Of a stretch of 64,000 nucleotides of DNA, positions 1 through 13,900 are shown piece after piece (position 1 is the stretch's first letter; each line of letters begins with the position of its first letter). The notes under the pieces were generated by a model. The model did no database searches, was not told where the DNA came from, and saw nothing but the letters and a program-made list of their open reading frames with translations. This stretch comes from Xestospongia bergquistia. Lineage: Eukaryota; Porifera; Demospongiae; Haplosclerida; Petrosiidae. The position numbers were made by a program, and so were the translations under genes. The stretch is taken from contig OZ014412.1 of NCBI GenBank assembly GCA_963965975.1, positions 11,794,849 to 11,858,848 on the forward strand. The letters are read 5' to 3'.

Positions 1-252
1 CATAAAGATCGTTCCCACCATTGTGGTGGAATAGCTGTTTATATTAAATCTTCACTTCCATTCAAAGTAGTCCCGTCCCCCTTGGATCTTGAACTCATCC
101 TTCTCTCTGTCACTATTTCTAATTATTCATTCATGCTTGGCTCTTTCTATCAGCTTCCAAGTGATAATGGATCCCTGGACATCTTAATCGATTTCTTAAC
201 CTCTCTAAACCATGATCATACGAAAAAAATTTTCTTACTGATGATTTTATGA
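1..252 (+). pseudogene. LINE-type retrotransposon endonuclease fragment
   Basis: Frame 1 is open from the first base to a stop at about 250-252. It reads like the middle of the exonuclease/endonuclease/phosphatase domain of a non-LTR retrotransposon: a Gly-Gly-Ile-Ala-Val-Tyr-Ile strand, a Leu-Glu-Leu-Ile-Leu-Leu-Ser-Val strand, then a tyrosine-containing loop and an Asp-Ile-Leu-Ile-Asp-Phe-Leu helix. These match the usual order of strands and loops in LINE endonucleases. The next conserved block (normally Leu-Gly-Asp-Phe-Asn) is lost at the stop, so this is a truncated dead piece that enters from outside the window. The clade (CR1-like or other) cannot be decided from about 80 residues. Confidence 0.6.
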
Positions 253-459
253 TGAGTTTTTTTTACTAGATGGGTATTCAACATTGCTTTTTACAAAACT
301 TTTATTAATAAGAAAAGCTAAAACTTTTATAAGAGTGTAGGGTGTGGCTGTTGTTTTGCAATTTACTGGGTGTGGTTAGCGGAAGGTGACCATGACGACA
401 TTTGCGCTCGCTAAAATCAAAGGAATAAATTTACACTCGGTTAAAAAACAGAGCTGAAG

Positions 460-3400
460 ATGTCAAATCCTATCTACGAGGGTGATACAATACTTCTGTC
501 ATGTGCCGAAGCAAATGGGCACGTTTTTTCACAAGTCCCAACGTGAGTGAATTAGATGATGTTAATTTTTTACGTTTTTATAATAAGGCCTAATTACAGA
601 TGTAGTTAACAGTTTAAAACAAGCTGGTGGCATTGCATACATTGCATAGCTAGCAGCTTTAACACATGCCATTGTCAGCATTGACAACACAGATTGTACT
701 AGCTATAGACCCACAATTCCTACAAATTAAAAATAAAGTACATGATTGAGGTTTCATGCAGGAATTTCAATTTCTGTTTATTGAACAGTGAAGTCTTAAG
801 ATTTCAAGGAAGAGTCTGTAATTTAACAGCATTGTAGCCAAGATGTATGATATTTCATCTGGGAATTGCTATGTGTCACAAGATATGTATACATCTATAT
901 GTTTATATTTGTCTGGTCCATTCAAATCTGGTCAGCTAAGCTTTCAGATGTTTAAGGTATGTATATGTTACAGTAAGATTGTCTAAACAATTTATTTAGA
1001 CAATCTTACTGTAACATATACATACATTATTTGAACATGAAGCACTAACTTCATGCAGAAAATTATAGAAATTGTGCTCTTTGATAATCAGTAGTCAATA
1101 TTATACCTATCTGACAGCTCTTTAGCTGTTATATTAAAGAAATATAACATGTTTGCCTTTCTAATCATACACATAGATTTACTCTGCTATTGTTGAAAAC
1201 GCATGACCACTAACTCACTGTTATAATCCCTAGCTAGGAATAAGCTAGAGAGAATGGCTCACACCAGTAAAATCCTTGTAGGTCCAGAAGTGTTATCAAA
1301 AACTAGAGGGCTATAGCTATTTAAAAGATTTGTTAATGACAAATCTTATAAAAAGTTAATTCATAGTAGACATGTTGTTAACATAAAACATAGTAACAAT
1401 TGTTATGCCACTATCTTGAGTGGCAGGCTAAATAGGCTAATTCATAGTCTCTTCCACAGAATGTCACACACCCCTGAGCAAAAAGACAGTCTCTGGTGTA
1501 TTTTTTCTTCATATTCTTGATTCTATAGCATCATCAGCATGACATGAGTGATCATATGACCTTATAAAAAAACATGTGATTTCCATCCATGGTTTGACAC
1601 TCTCAGGAATTACTGATGTAGCTAGCTTGTTCATATATACTTATTGTGAAAAGGATACTAGTGATAAAATATAGTTATAATTATGTTATAACCTGTAGTT
1701 GATCATCACTCTGGCTTAATCTTATAATGTCAAGCAATTAACTTTGTAATTATTGTAACAATTTTAACACCAGTAGTTTTTAGTCTCAGAAATTTCATGA
1801 TTTTTATACTGACAGCTTTTCTTATAAAATCAGGTGTCAGGTGACCAATGACTATTTATTAAGTGACTATTAGTGTATGTTTGATTGGAGATGTCACATC
1901 ACATTGATAGCACTAACACAAAAAATTTGTTGCAAATGGTTTTCACTTGGGAGGTATGGCAGTCTGATATCAAGACACTAATTCACGTGTGAAAAGGCTG
2001 TGATGTCACAGAACTATATCTATATATGGACTTGCTTTGCATTGCCTAGAAGAGATATAATCAAAACTTGATAACAATAGACAACAGTGAAGATCCTTAT
2101 TTGAAGATATAGACTGTTCTTTTCTTCATACACTCAATAACTTACTACTTCAGTCTTGGCTTGATTTGGTTGATAAAAATGTTTTTCATTGACTGAACTC
2201 CGTCTTCAATATCAAGAGTCATTCCACCAGGACAGCTTCAATTGACACACCTCCAGTATGTCTGACCAGCATTTCCACGTCTGTTTAGAGTATACTTGTA
2301 TACAGCATATAGATCTGACCTCTCGTTTTTTAGTAACAAATTCAACAGCAGACATCTTTTAAGTTCTCTCGGTAATCTCTTTTCCAAAATTGTATCCTGC
2401 ATTATCTATACCTCACTTATATACTCTTGGTAAACTACATCAAAGACTATAGACATAGCCTTTGCAATATTAATTAATGTAAGTTGTTAAGTTGACACTT
2501 CTCAACCGTTAACTGATTGATTTAAGGTAATTAATTACAATGACTATGAATAATGTCAGTAGACAAATTGAGAATAACTTGGGTTCTAATAGACGAATCT
2601 GAAGTTGACAAAACAGGATGTTTCCCTTTGAGATCAATATCTAAAAGATATATCCACAACGAACTACCACCTCTATATTTCATTGTTCCCAGATATTTAT
2701 ACAGGTTACTTCGATAAAGTCATGGATTGGCAGCATTGGTCGAACGTAGAATATCCGGGCATATTGTAATTTCTATAATTATAACACTGAGTTTATTTAC
2801 ACTAGAGAAGTTAAAAGGTTAAAAGTGCTTATATGACTATAATAAATCCTGTAGTTGATGGGTGTGTCGAGTTAGTGTATACAGAGTTGAATCTAGTTTA
2901 GTCACAGGTTTGTTCGACATTCCAGACACTGTATATTGTTCTACTAAAAGTTTGAGTTGTTGTGGAGAAAACTGGATCGTGTTATTAGTCTCGAGTAGCT
3001 ACATTTCATTTTAAGTGAGACTGGCGTTGTTCGCATTCTACCGTCACCTAACATCGAGCATAATTTGCATATTATTAACGAATGCTCGCACAAGTATTCT
3101 CCAGCTTCAGCAGAATAACTCAAAATCAATCGAAAATACTTTTAATAGTAAAAGTTGGATAGACTAAGAAGAAACAGCGACAAAGACCCCTGAAAAACTT
3201 TACAACTCACAAGTTGTGCTACAACGGGACCACGCCCAAGTTAATGGTTGGTTGATAAACATTCAATGAACTTGTCCATCGAAGATGAAACATATTTAAA
3301 CTTTAAAGTATCTTCTGGCTGGGCTAGCAAAGCATTTAAATCAGAGTTAGCTCATATGTCCTCTACTGAAGGTAGTAGATACCTGGGTGCTAGCTACTCA

Positions 3401-6400
3401 TGGGTCAAGATTATTCACTAAACTGTATGTACAGTCAAAAGTCCATAAATAGATGTGAGAAGTTCAACTTTTAGATACATTTGCCTCAAGCAAACCACAT
3501 AGTTATGCCATTTTTACAAATGAATTGTTAAGAAAGTTGATTTATCTCATCAGAACAGTCCCAAAACAAAGGATGTAATAAGATTAAGCCATCTGACATA
3601 ACTTTATGTCCTCTCTAACTGCAAAAGATCCAGTATGTGATTCAGAAAGAGATTTGCTTTCCAGCTTATCCTGGTGGCCTTAACACGTTGACCCTACTTT
3701 CTTGTCTACAGTCCAGTTTATCACCTCAGAAGTCATTACTGCACCTTTAGTGTCATTCAACTTCCAAGAATCTAGTAGATACAGTCACTTTACTATCTCA
3801 GAGGAATTCCAGATTAACAACAAACAATAAATCTGACATGTGAGAGCAACAACAAAGTGTCTATTAAATATTCTCCACTACCAACAGATCTACAACATGC
3901 TTGTGTACATCACAAGATAGAAGTTTCAAGTTAGCTAATAATTCTACTAGTCATTGAGTGTTCATTTTCTATTCAGAAAGATGCCTTTGTTTAAGATATG
4001 GTAGGTGCCCATTGCATTTTTCTGATGATGTTTATGTTGTAAGAGTTGTAGATCATGCTCTTAGTGGTGGATTTCCAACTTTATGACACAATGAGATAAA
4101 GGATCTAATAGCATAACTCAACTGATGTATGCTGAAATTTAATACAGAACCTTCTCTTTTACCATTCTCTGGGGAATCTCTAAATCTCTTGACATAAATT
4201 GAAGTTGTTACTGTCATAAAACTCTTGATATACTAAGTTGGACAAAAGCTACACAAAGCTCACAAAATATGCAAGAAACTGTCTACAAACTGGCACTTGA
4301 CTGTGACTGTCACTGCTACACCCATTATTATTAAACTAGCACTTGCCATGCCTATAGTTTAAGACCTGTTCATTTAGTTACATGTATTTACCAGCATGCA
4401 TATGGTGCGAGGCAGTTAGTGACCACTTTGTCATAAGCTTTCCATACTAGCTTTTTGGTATCATTAAAGTAAAATGTGTGTAAAAACTAGGCTTATATAG
4501 GTGACATAGCATGCAAACAAACTACCATTAATACCATATGACTATGCACATCTGACAAATATCCAATATATATATATATATACAGGATATTGCTCAATGT
4601 GTGTTAATAAATATGCTACACACCTTAATGGTCTACTTGTTCATCTTATGATACATTTTAATGTCCTTAAAAATTCAATGGATGCATATGGACAAATTTC
4701 ATTCTGCACATATTGATCTACCAATTATTAATTACAATGTCCTTTTTAACTGTTACATACTAGGAAATTTTTAAGAGAGGGGTTTTCATAGTTTGGTTCT
4801 AAACATTTCTTGAAATTTTTGCAGGCAAAGAAAATCACATCAAAATACATATACTTGCTTATAGTTTTATGATCAACATTCTATCACATAATTATGGGGG
4901 TAATTAACTCACACATCTTTATTTCAAAAATGGTTATTGTCTCTTTATGAGGGACATGATTACAAAGCAATAAATTATACAGTGAGTAAGTCACATGATC
5001 ATGAAGGAGGATTCCATAGTAATTCACCCATGTAAGCTGCAAATTACTTGTTAAAATAACACTTTTACACTACATACTATAGGATTTAAACTTCGTGCTA
5101 TGTATATAGTGAAATCACAAAAACCATAAAATCAACATCAACAATATCTCTCTATATAATAATGTATACTAAACTATTAAATGATTTTGTTATGGTATTA
5201 TCTTCACTTCTTTATAATAGTTCTGATTCTTGTGGACATGTCACTATTCGGTCTAAGCCACTACCATATTCTGAGTCTGTTCATTGTAAGTGACTTATAT
5301 ATTTCACCTACTTGTTTTGAGATTATTGAAAACTATGAATTTTTAGTACTCTTCGCTACAAATATTAAAATATATAGCTTATAAAAGAACTGATCTTTTT
5401 TGAATGATTCATAAAAAAGTATATGCACAGTTGTTAAATGATGTACAACTGTGTAATTAATAATAAGTATCAAAAATTATTCATTTAAACTGATATACAT
5501 GTTGTAGAGTTTGACATAATTATAGTATGCTCTTGTAGTTGCTTTGTTCCAAGTTTTACCAAAATATGCAGAAAACAAGTTAGTAAAGTATTTTGTAATA
5601 TTAATATTAAGTATTTTATAATAATATTCCTCACATTTACAGTCCTTCTCCACTAACAATACAAAAGGTAATATTTACATAATAACTAGAATAAATATAT
5701 AGGCACACTTTGATTCATATCTTTAACCATAGGAAGAAGAAAAGCACTATTTTCACCGGAAACTAGTTTATGGCAGAAAGATCAAGGTGTGAAGGAATAT
5801 GCTATTGACTTGCGACATTAAACATGCATATATTTCCTTATTTATAGTTACTTCATGTTGCTTCTAACTTGTATCTCCATCTACCTTTGATTTCATCAGA
5901 CGTTAGCAAGAACAAGCAAGTACGTTCTTGGCTTTTGATGATGTTCTACTGTTATATGCACTTTCACATCATCACATCATGGTTCCCATCATTTTTCAGG
6001 CTACTCTTACACAATATGATGATGCCTGCTTGTTTAAAATTCTGCCCTCTACTTCTGGAAAAAACAATGGAGAAATTGTAGCTAAGAATTTATTTGCTTT
6101 TACTCATATAATACATTAACATTTTAGATTTATTCTGGTGATGAGCTTATTCTGAAGTCAGTGCAACAAAAGGGAAATTACCATATATTATGTGTTCATA
6201 ACACTTTAACTGAGAGGTAATATCACATAATAAATTATGTTAAAACTACTGAAATGCATTTTGGTAACTGTGCCACTGCTAGATTTAATTTTTTCTTTAA
6301 GCCCTCAGTTTCACAATAACTAAGAATAAAATGTTGAAGTAATATATCAATTGCCTAACATAGTGTAATGAGTACAAAATTTGGTGAAGTTAGATTGCAA

Positions 6401-8305
6401 ATAATAATAGAGTATTTTAAAGAGAATTATCTTCATTATTTGACTATAAAGATGATAGTTTTGCATGATTTGAGAATTTTGTTTAAATGTATAATTGCGC
6501 TGGGAAGAAACAAATGGAAAAAGTAAAAGATCTTAGAATACTTTAATTTGTAACTTAATTGTTCAATTCTTATGGCTAGCTTGTAATATTTCTTTTAGAT
6601 ATGAGTTTACATTGGCTGTGATTAATTCTGTGTTTACTATTCAATCACAAACAAGTACTCAAACTCCAATACCACACAAAGCAATCAGGGTATGTTGTTG
6701 TTTTTACTAACCTTTAACTTTATTTGTTGTTACATACACCACTAAAATAAATGGATGGAAATATTAAAATTGTTTTGTGCAAACCATAAATTTGTGAAAT
6801 TTTGCCTAATCCACTTGACTATAATTTGCTAAAAATTGGTTCTTGAATTTTTAGCTACACTGTATGTAATTCATGGTCTATACTCGATTATAACATGACC
6901 AAAAACATTGCTCAGACCATGTTTTTACACACAAAAATGCCAGGCAACCATTTAAAAAATAGCATTAAGTATTAATGTGCTATATAATAGAGTTGTGTGT
7001 CATACAATTGTGTTTCCTTGCGTTAAAATGAATTACTTGAATGAAATTTTATATCGGTATTCTTCCTTTATAGGGAGGGTCTGTAGTTCAGTTCCATAAT
7101 GTGAAACTTGATTGTTACATTACTTCAAGCAATGCTATTAAATATAATAAATTAAATGGAGGTATTTAAAAAGGCAATTTCGTTGATCATGACCACTTTT
7201 TTCAAGTCACACATATAATTGTGGAATACAAATTATAATTTCTCTTATTTATTATACACTTTATAATTAGTTGGAGCAAGAAAGAAAAGACTTCTTCATG
7301 ATATACAGAGACAACCTCCTGTATCAGGAGACAGTTGGTGGCAACTAGAAAAGATTTCACAATTACCACATTCAAAACCACACCCAATGGATGGTATGTG
7401 AAGTAGATGTTTGTATTATCTATTGTATGGAATTTATTTATTATGTGATATTGGATTACATGATGAACTTGACTTTAGGTTCTCCATTCAAGTTCAATGA
7501 GAAATGTTGTATCAAACACATTCTCACAGGAAAGTATTTAGTCTGTGTAAAATCTAAACAATCTTCAAATGTACAGGTTGGTCTTTAGCTACATTGTAAT
7601 GATCATGCAGCATGTTTGTTACTATTTATATTGTACTCTATGTAGCTAACATTAATTGACTTAGAGAAGGTTCATAATATGTCTGATATAACTTTTGAAA
7701 TCACGTCAGGGAATCCTAAAGAAGTAAGTTACTACATGTTCTATTGTATAGTACATAAGTATGTTTATAGGTGGATGATATCAAAAAAGGAAATCATATA
7801 AGATTAAGGGACTGCTCAAATGAGAAGTTCCTAGCAATTGAAGGTAAAATAATTTTTTCAAATAATGATTGTTTATCATCAAGATTTTTAGCAAAATGTT
7901 TGCTCAATCATAGGGTGTACTATGATATCACTTTCTATTCTTTTTTAAGGTGATTCCAGTGTTTTTCTGACAGATTCAACAAAAAAGAAAAAAAGTGGAA
8001 GCAAATGGTTTAATGTCAGTATATTAATGATAAAATTATAAATATACATCATTTAATATTAGCTGTAAGGTAAGTGGATAACCTTTTTAATTAACAGGGT
8101 AGTTGATTCGGAATTTTTATGAATGCTACATAATAAACACTATAATTTCTCATTCATACAGTATATGTTCCCTTAGATACAAAACTTAATAAAATGATGT
8201 AATTATTAAACTGAATACTAGTATTAAAGACTAAATTTTTTCTAGCTACGCCTTGTTCATGATCAGGAATTTGATGAGAAGTTGGAATTATTTAGAATTG
8301 ATGAA
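460..8305 (+). CDS. ITPR: Copy 1 exons 1-15: N-terminal trefoil and MIR region
   Basis: Exons: 460-542, 5221-5285, 5539-5578, 5643-5667, 5733-5786, 6000-6077, 6128-6216, 6599-6689, 7074-7161, 7271-7393, 7479-7576, 7646-7723, 7771-7843, 7950-8014, 8246-8305. Exon 1 gives MSNPIYEGDTILL then Asn-Gly-His-Val-Phe-Ser, like the first strand of the IP3R suppressor domain. Exon 6 has Cys-Leu-Phe-Lys-Ile-Leu-Pro (IP3R: Cys-Leu-Phe-Lys-Leu-Cys-Pro). Exon 7 has a Gly-Asp-Glu-Leu-Ile-Leu strand. Exons 10-11 give Trp-Trp-Gln-Leu-Glu and a Lys-His-Ile-Leu-Thr-Gly-Lys-Tyr-Leu strand, matching the MIR repeats (vertebrate Leu-Trp-Glu-Val and Lys-His-Leu-Ala-Thr-Gly-His-Tyr-Leu). Micro-exons 3 and 4 (40 and 25 nt) are needed to keep phase; without them exon 5 would open with a stop. 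Exon 6 ends at a weak donor followed by a 50-nt intron. Confidence 0.8.
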
Positions 8306-10912
8306 GTAAGTAACCTTTAATTATTCCTTTCCTGTGTTAATTAAAAAAATGTCATCAATTGTCACATGTATGTAGACTTTACTATGATAATGATATCAAA
8401 GCATATATAGAGATCATATTATCATATACACTATAGGTGAAACCAAAATATGTACATACAATGTATTATGTGTTGAGTGTCAAAACATTTCTGAGAAAAT
8501 TTATGGAAATTTCAAAGGCTATGGTAAATTGTTGTATGGTAATATTATTATTTTATATTATTAGGTCAAAATAAATTGATCACATTTTTCTTTCTATTAA
8601 TACACAATAACATGCATAGAATAAAATTTATTCATAGATTAATTATTTATGCTGAACCTACTTTCTCTTACTATATTAGCTGGACAAGCCTACAGAAGAA
8701 CTTATGTCAGTTTTAAACAACTTAATTATATGGATAGAAGAACCTTCTCTTGATCCAAAGACCAAAGTCAAAATGATGCGAAATACTCAGGTAGTTAGTG
8801 CTGTGTTTGTCAGCATGACATACATATGCATACAGAAATTTTTTTGCCTGACATCTAAGCTTTATTCACAATGTATTCATTTTAGGCTATACTCACTAAC
8901 ATCGTTATTGTTATATGCATTAAAAGATTAAACTTCGTACAGTATTTGTTGATGAGCATATGGCTAGAACAACATTTATGTTGTGTTATTAAATTAACTA
9001 ACCAATGCAACATTTTTATATAGGTACTTGATTTATTGCTCCAGTTAATGTCATTGGAACAGACAAAGTAAGTAACAGGCATTCTTACAAATTTAAGAAT
9101 AGCAAAGTGTTTTTTCAATACATGTATTATTTGAACTTACTTCTCTCTGAAATAGTGTGGAACTAATGAAGAAGGTGTCTGAAGTATTACTGTGTCTTAC
9201 TAAAGTTCAGAGTCATAGATCACACATGTATTTAGCTGAAGATAACGTGTTACGCATTTTATTTGAGAAAGTAACAATGTATGATGTGAGAATATTTGTG
9301 TTAAATATATGTTTGCTTCATATAGCTTGGGCGTGATGTTGACATTGAAAAAGTGCTAACTTCATTAGTTAAAGATGAAAGGTCAAACACTTTGAATAGT
9401 AGTCATGTATAATACTATCAAGCATGTGGGTAGCAGTACCTATGTTGGGATGGCCCCGATTGGCCATTGAAATGTATTAGCAGAAAACAAATGAATATCT
9501 CATTTAAACTGATCACAATCTTTCAATTCTTTGCAGTATTTCTTTCTGTGACAATCACTTCATTATAACTTAGCTATAGGTTAAGAAAAGGTTTCTAAGT
9601 ATCTCAGAAACATGCACAATTGGTCAAAAAATGCTGAATTTGTTCATCTTCTGCCTCTTATGCATCTGCTTTCCAGTTCATGGTAACTCAATAGCTATAA
9701 GCAGTTAGGAGACTATATTCACAGAGGTGACATGATCAAATAATACGGATAGCTTTTGTTGGTCTTGTTTTGAGCGTTTATAAAGAAAACTAGCTTACTA
9801 CCAAGACCTTCTCTTAGGAAGCCATTTATATGAATAATTAATATTAACAGAAGTAGCAGATGTACTATTTCGTTTGAGCTAAACTGAAGCATAGTCACCT
9901 ACTTGTAGCTGTAAGTATAGACTATTTCCATCTTTGATGTTCACCTTAAAGAAAAATCCAGAATAATTATTGTAAGGCTGATAAGCCAGTGATTGTAACC
10001 CTAGCTACAATGCATTGAATTTCCAGAAGTCAAGATGGAATAAGTCACAGTTCTTACTACTTTCCTGTCATTGCTTTATTTAATTTAATTAGTTATTATA
10101 AATAATATCTTCATCACAATGTATATTTATAAGAACATTTTTATGAGATGGTTAAACATGGAATGTCATTGCCTTCCATCAACTTTGCTATTGACTTAAA
10201 AACACTTGTGTTTAAAAAAATTAAGCAAACAGATATCAAATAATATTTTCCAAAAATGAAGTAAATATAAGATTGTCAGTCCAATACAAAGAATGCAATC
10301 AAGACAGTAGATATGCAATTGCTTACATCATTTCTAAATAATAGCATAAGTGACACAAACAAGTAAGAATATACAACAACTATTAAATCACTAAAATAAT
10401 ATCTGTGATATATTGTTGCATTCTGTGCCTGTGCTGTTATGTAGAGATGATACAATTTTCAACCCTTATAATCTTTTTCATTCTTTGATATTACCCACTG
10501 CCATTCCTACCTTTACTTTATTTTTTAGAATTTTTTTATTTACTTGTAATTATAGAAAGTTATTCAGTAATTTTTGTTATGTAGTGAAATTGCAAACATT
10601 GTGGTTAAAAAATTGGAATCAGATGGTTCACTTAATCGCCTTAAAGAGAATTTAGTAAGTTTATGTCTAAGGCTAAGTAATAGTAATAATATCCCAATTG
10701 AAATTTATAAATTTTACTAAATAACATTTTTCATAGAATATAGCGGCTCTTGATTTGTTAAGCATGCTATGCTTTACTGGTGGTCATCCTGTTAAAAGTC
10801 TTCAAGGTATATGATAAAATACTATTAAATCTGATTCCATGTTTTCCTGATTCCATGTTTTAGATGCAATTTGCAATTCTTTTTTCACTGAAAATCAACA
10901 CCAAGTAAATAC

Positions 10913-10970
<58 letters not shown>

Positions 10971-13900
10971 AATTATATATATATATACATATATTATGAA
11001 TTATGATGTATCCAATGTTATAAAAATTCTTTAAAATAAATTTTTAATTTTAGTATGAAGCTCAGCTATATATTATAGAAGAAAAATGTATTCCTTTATA
11101 CTAGGACAATATTGCTGTCATTTTTTATCAAACCAAACTATTATGGTATGGAGATGTTGTGTTTAGTGAAGTACCTCCAGATGCTGATAAAATTAAAGGA
11201 CAAAAAGTCAGTTCTGTCTTTCCTTCCAAGGAGCTGAGGTACATAAAAGAGCAGAACTTTTTTCTTGCACAAGTCAAACTTTTTAGCAGTATTTGCAAGG
11301 TATGTTTACTGTTATATAGTAATTACTAAAGATATTTAGCTTGTGTCTGTCATTAATGTCATGGATGCACTTGTGTTAATCAACCAGAAATGCTGTCCAG
11401 GTTTTCCATTGCTTATATCTGCTTATAAATAGTTTCTAGCCCCTTGTTGGCCCCTTAAAAGCATTCCTATATGTCCATTCATTTTGTATAGGGTATAAAT
11501 AAGAACTCAATCAAACAAGTTGAGAAGTGGCTCCCTTTTGATGAAGACATGGCAATCCTAAAGAATGATGATGTTCATCCATTAGTTCGATCAGCTTATT
11601 TGGACTTTGTTGTATCTGCATATCTAGATGAGATATTTCAAAAGAGAGGCATGGACATACATGCTTTAACACATTGTTACGTAAGCTTTATTTAATACAC
11701 CTTATTTTGGTTAATACCAATAAGATTACATTCTCAAATAAGCAATTTATCATTTTGTTACAGAAATGGAATGAACTGTCACTTCAGTCTGCTAATTCAT
11801 CAAAAAATGTGGAACGGGAGAAAGTAGCAGAATGGGAGAAAGTAGTGGCATTTGTGAAATGGGTACAAGAGCAGATACATAAAAACAAAGTCAGTCAAAT
11901 TTTGCTAATGTTTGATTGCTAGTTTACTGTTTAGCCTATGAACTTTTAATGATATTATATAGCTAGGTTTTCTTCATGCCTCTATTAATGTAGACATAAT
12001 TTATTATATATTCTATATAATAAATTTAAAAATATGTGATGTATACTTATTGATTGATATATTTCTTATATTCTTTAATGTTTTAAAGAATATTTATTTT
12101 TTTTACTAAAGCAATTAAAAGTTCATGGACAGACCAGTGATAACAAACATCTAAGCAAAATGTTAGCAGCATTGGAGCCGTGGGTCACATATGGCTATTG
12201 CTGGAACATAGAAACACAACCAATTGATCTTGGAAGCCTTGTAGATATGCTAGATAGGAAAACTGATATAGGTATGTTAATTGTATACATGTATTTTGAA
12301 TTTGCTTTGTAGGTTTTCATGATTGGTTACATGGCTATATCATTGACAAAATGGATTGATTGATTTAACCAATAGATAATCATTTAGGTTGCAGAATAAG
12401 ACACTGAGAAATAATAAACATAACACTGTTTTCATAGCCATTATACAGATTGACACCTAGCAATTGTATTTATAGTTAAGTGTCAGAGCTGAAGATTCTG
12501 TTTAACATCCTCATTTGTTAGCCAAAAGAATCTTCACAGATGCTAGGCTATGTTTGGAGGGCTGTCATCATGGAATTAAAAATGGAACAGTTAATACTAC
12601 ACCATTCTGAGAAGTCATTTCTTAAAGTACATGAACTGTGAATTTTGTAGTAGTTAGTAATTAAAACAGTAGATGTTGCCAACAACTTAAAAGTACTATG
12701 TAGGAGGTATGCATATGTATGTCACCTAAGTGTCTATGAATTGGTAAAAACAACCCATCTGTTTTAACAGTGGCAGACATATATACTCATAGTCAGTCAC
12801 TGTACTGTAGCTCAAATGACACTGGTGTCAACAGTTTTGTTTCTTTCAAGTATACACTATAGCATATAAAATTACCATTTATATGCAAAAACTGACCAAA
12901 ATTGAGTTAAGATTTTTAGTAATCTTGCTTTCCATATTGTCAAATCAACTAAATAGAAAATAATAATCACACACAACATTAATACATACATGAAATTGCT
13001 TTACCAACAGCTGCAAATCAGGTGGGACCAGCTAAACAGCTTTAAAATAACCTAGAAATTAAAAAACCTTTAAGCTTTATTGTGTATGGGCCAATAAGCA
13101 TTATATAAACTGTCAATTTGACAAATTAGAATTTAAAAGATTATGCTCGATGGCAAACCACATCCTATTTATAGAGTAATAGTGATAGTTTAACACAAAT
13201 AAATTATATCAGATACATAATAGTTTATCAATCTATATGCATTATCTTAACCTACCAACTCAGGATTTTGAAGACCTGACAGAAGCTATTATAGATAGTT
13301 TTACTTAAAGCACCTAAAGTAACTAAAACTCTAACATTAAAACTAAAATAATAATTTATTTGTTAACATGTCAGCTGTTTCAATGTATTGATATCCATTA
13401 ATTATTTTACAAGTCACTTTCAAAACTTGCATACAACAATAAAATAAATCAAAACTACATTGACAAACATAAAGACATACATAAATATGTACGCATGTTA
13501 GGTTATAACTTATTGTTCGAATGTTCAAAATATATTAGACACAAGTCAAGTTACTCTACTTAGTGGTGCTTAAAATATTTTACTCAATTTTGTTTTATTC
13601 ATAACAGATTCCCATAATGAAAACAGTGACAATTCCATCATTGAAGTGAAAATAAGGTATAGCGCCTAATAATAAAGTAATCACATTTGCAGAGCATTGA
13701 TCTTCTTGCTTATTGCTTTGTACATTGCTACATGTAACTGAAAGTAGCATAGTTTATCACTTGAAACAGATGAAACTTATAGATATCAAATCAGTTGTAT
13801 ATCTCTATATTAATTACAATATTGTTTAAGTTGAGTGAATTATTGGTTTGAGTTATAAGGATGATGTGTTTCTTGTAGAATTGTGAAGCTGCTACATCTA

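Noticed and set aside
5181-5384. Open frame over exon 2 read as a hydrophobic membrane segment.
   Set aside because: Differences between the copies are all replacements in that frame but half silent in the Ser-Asp-Ser frame, so the latter is coding.
6599-6689. A suspected one-base frameshift in copy 1 exon 8.
   Set aside because: It was a counting error; a recount gives 91 nt in both copies with the same phase.
8386-8530. An open frame in the exon 16 region of both copies, running through the acceptor.
   Set aside because: It is out of frame with the flanking exons. The frame Val-Lys-Pro-Lys fits the RIH alignment and keeps phase, and copy differences are milder in that frame.
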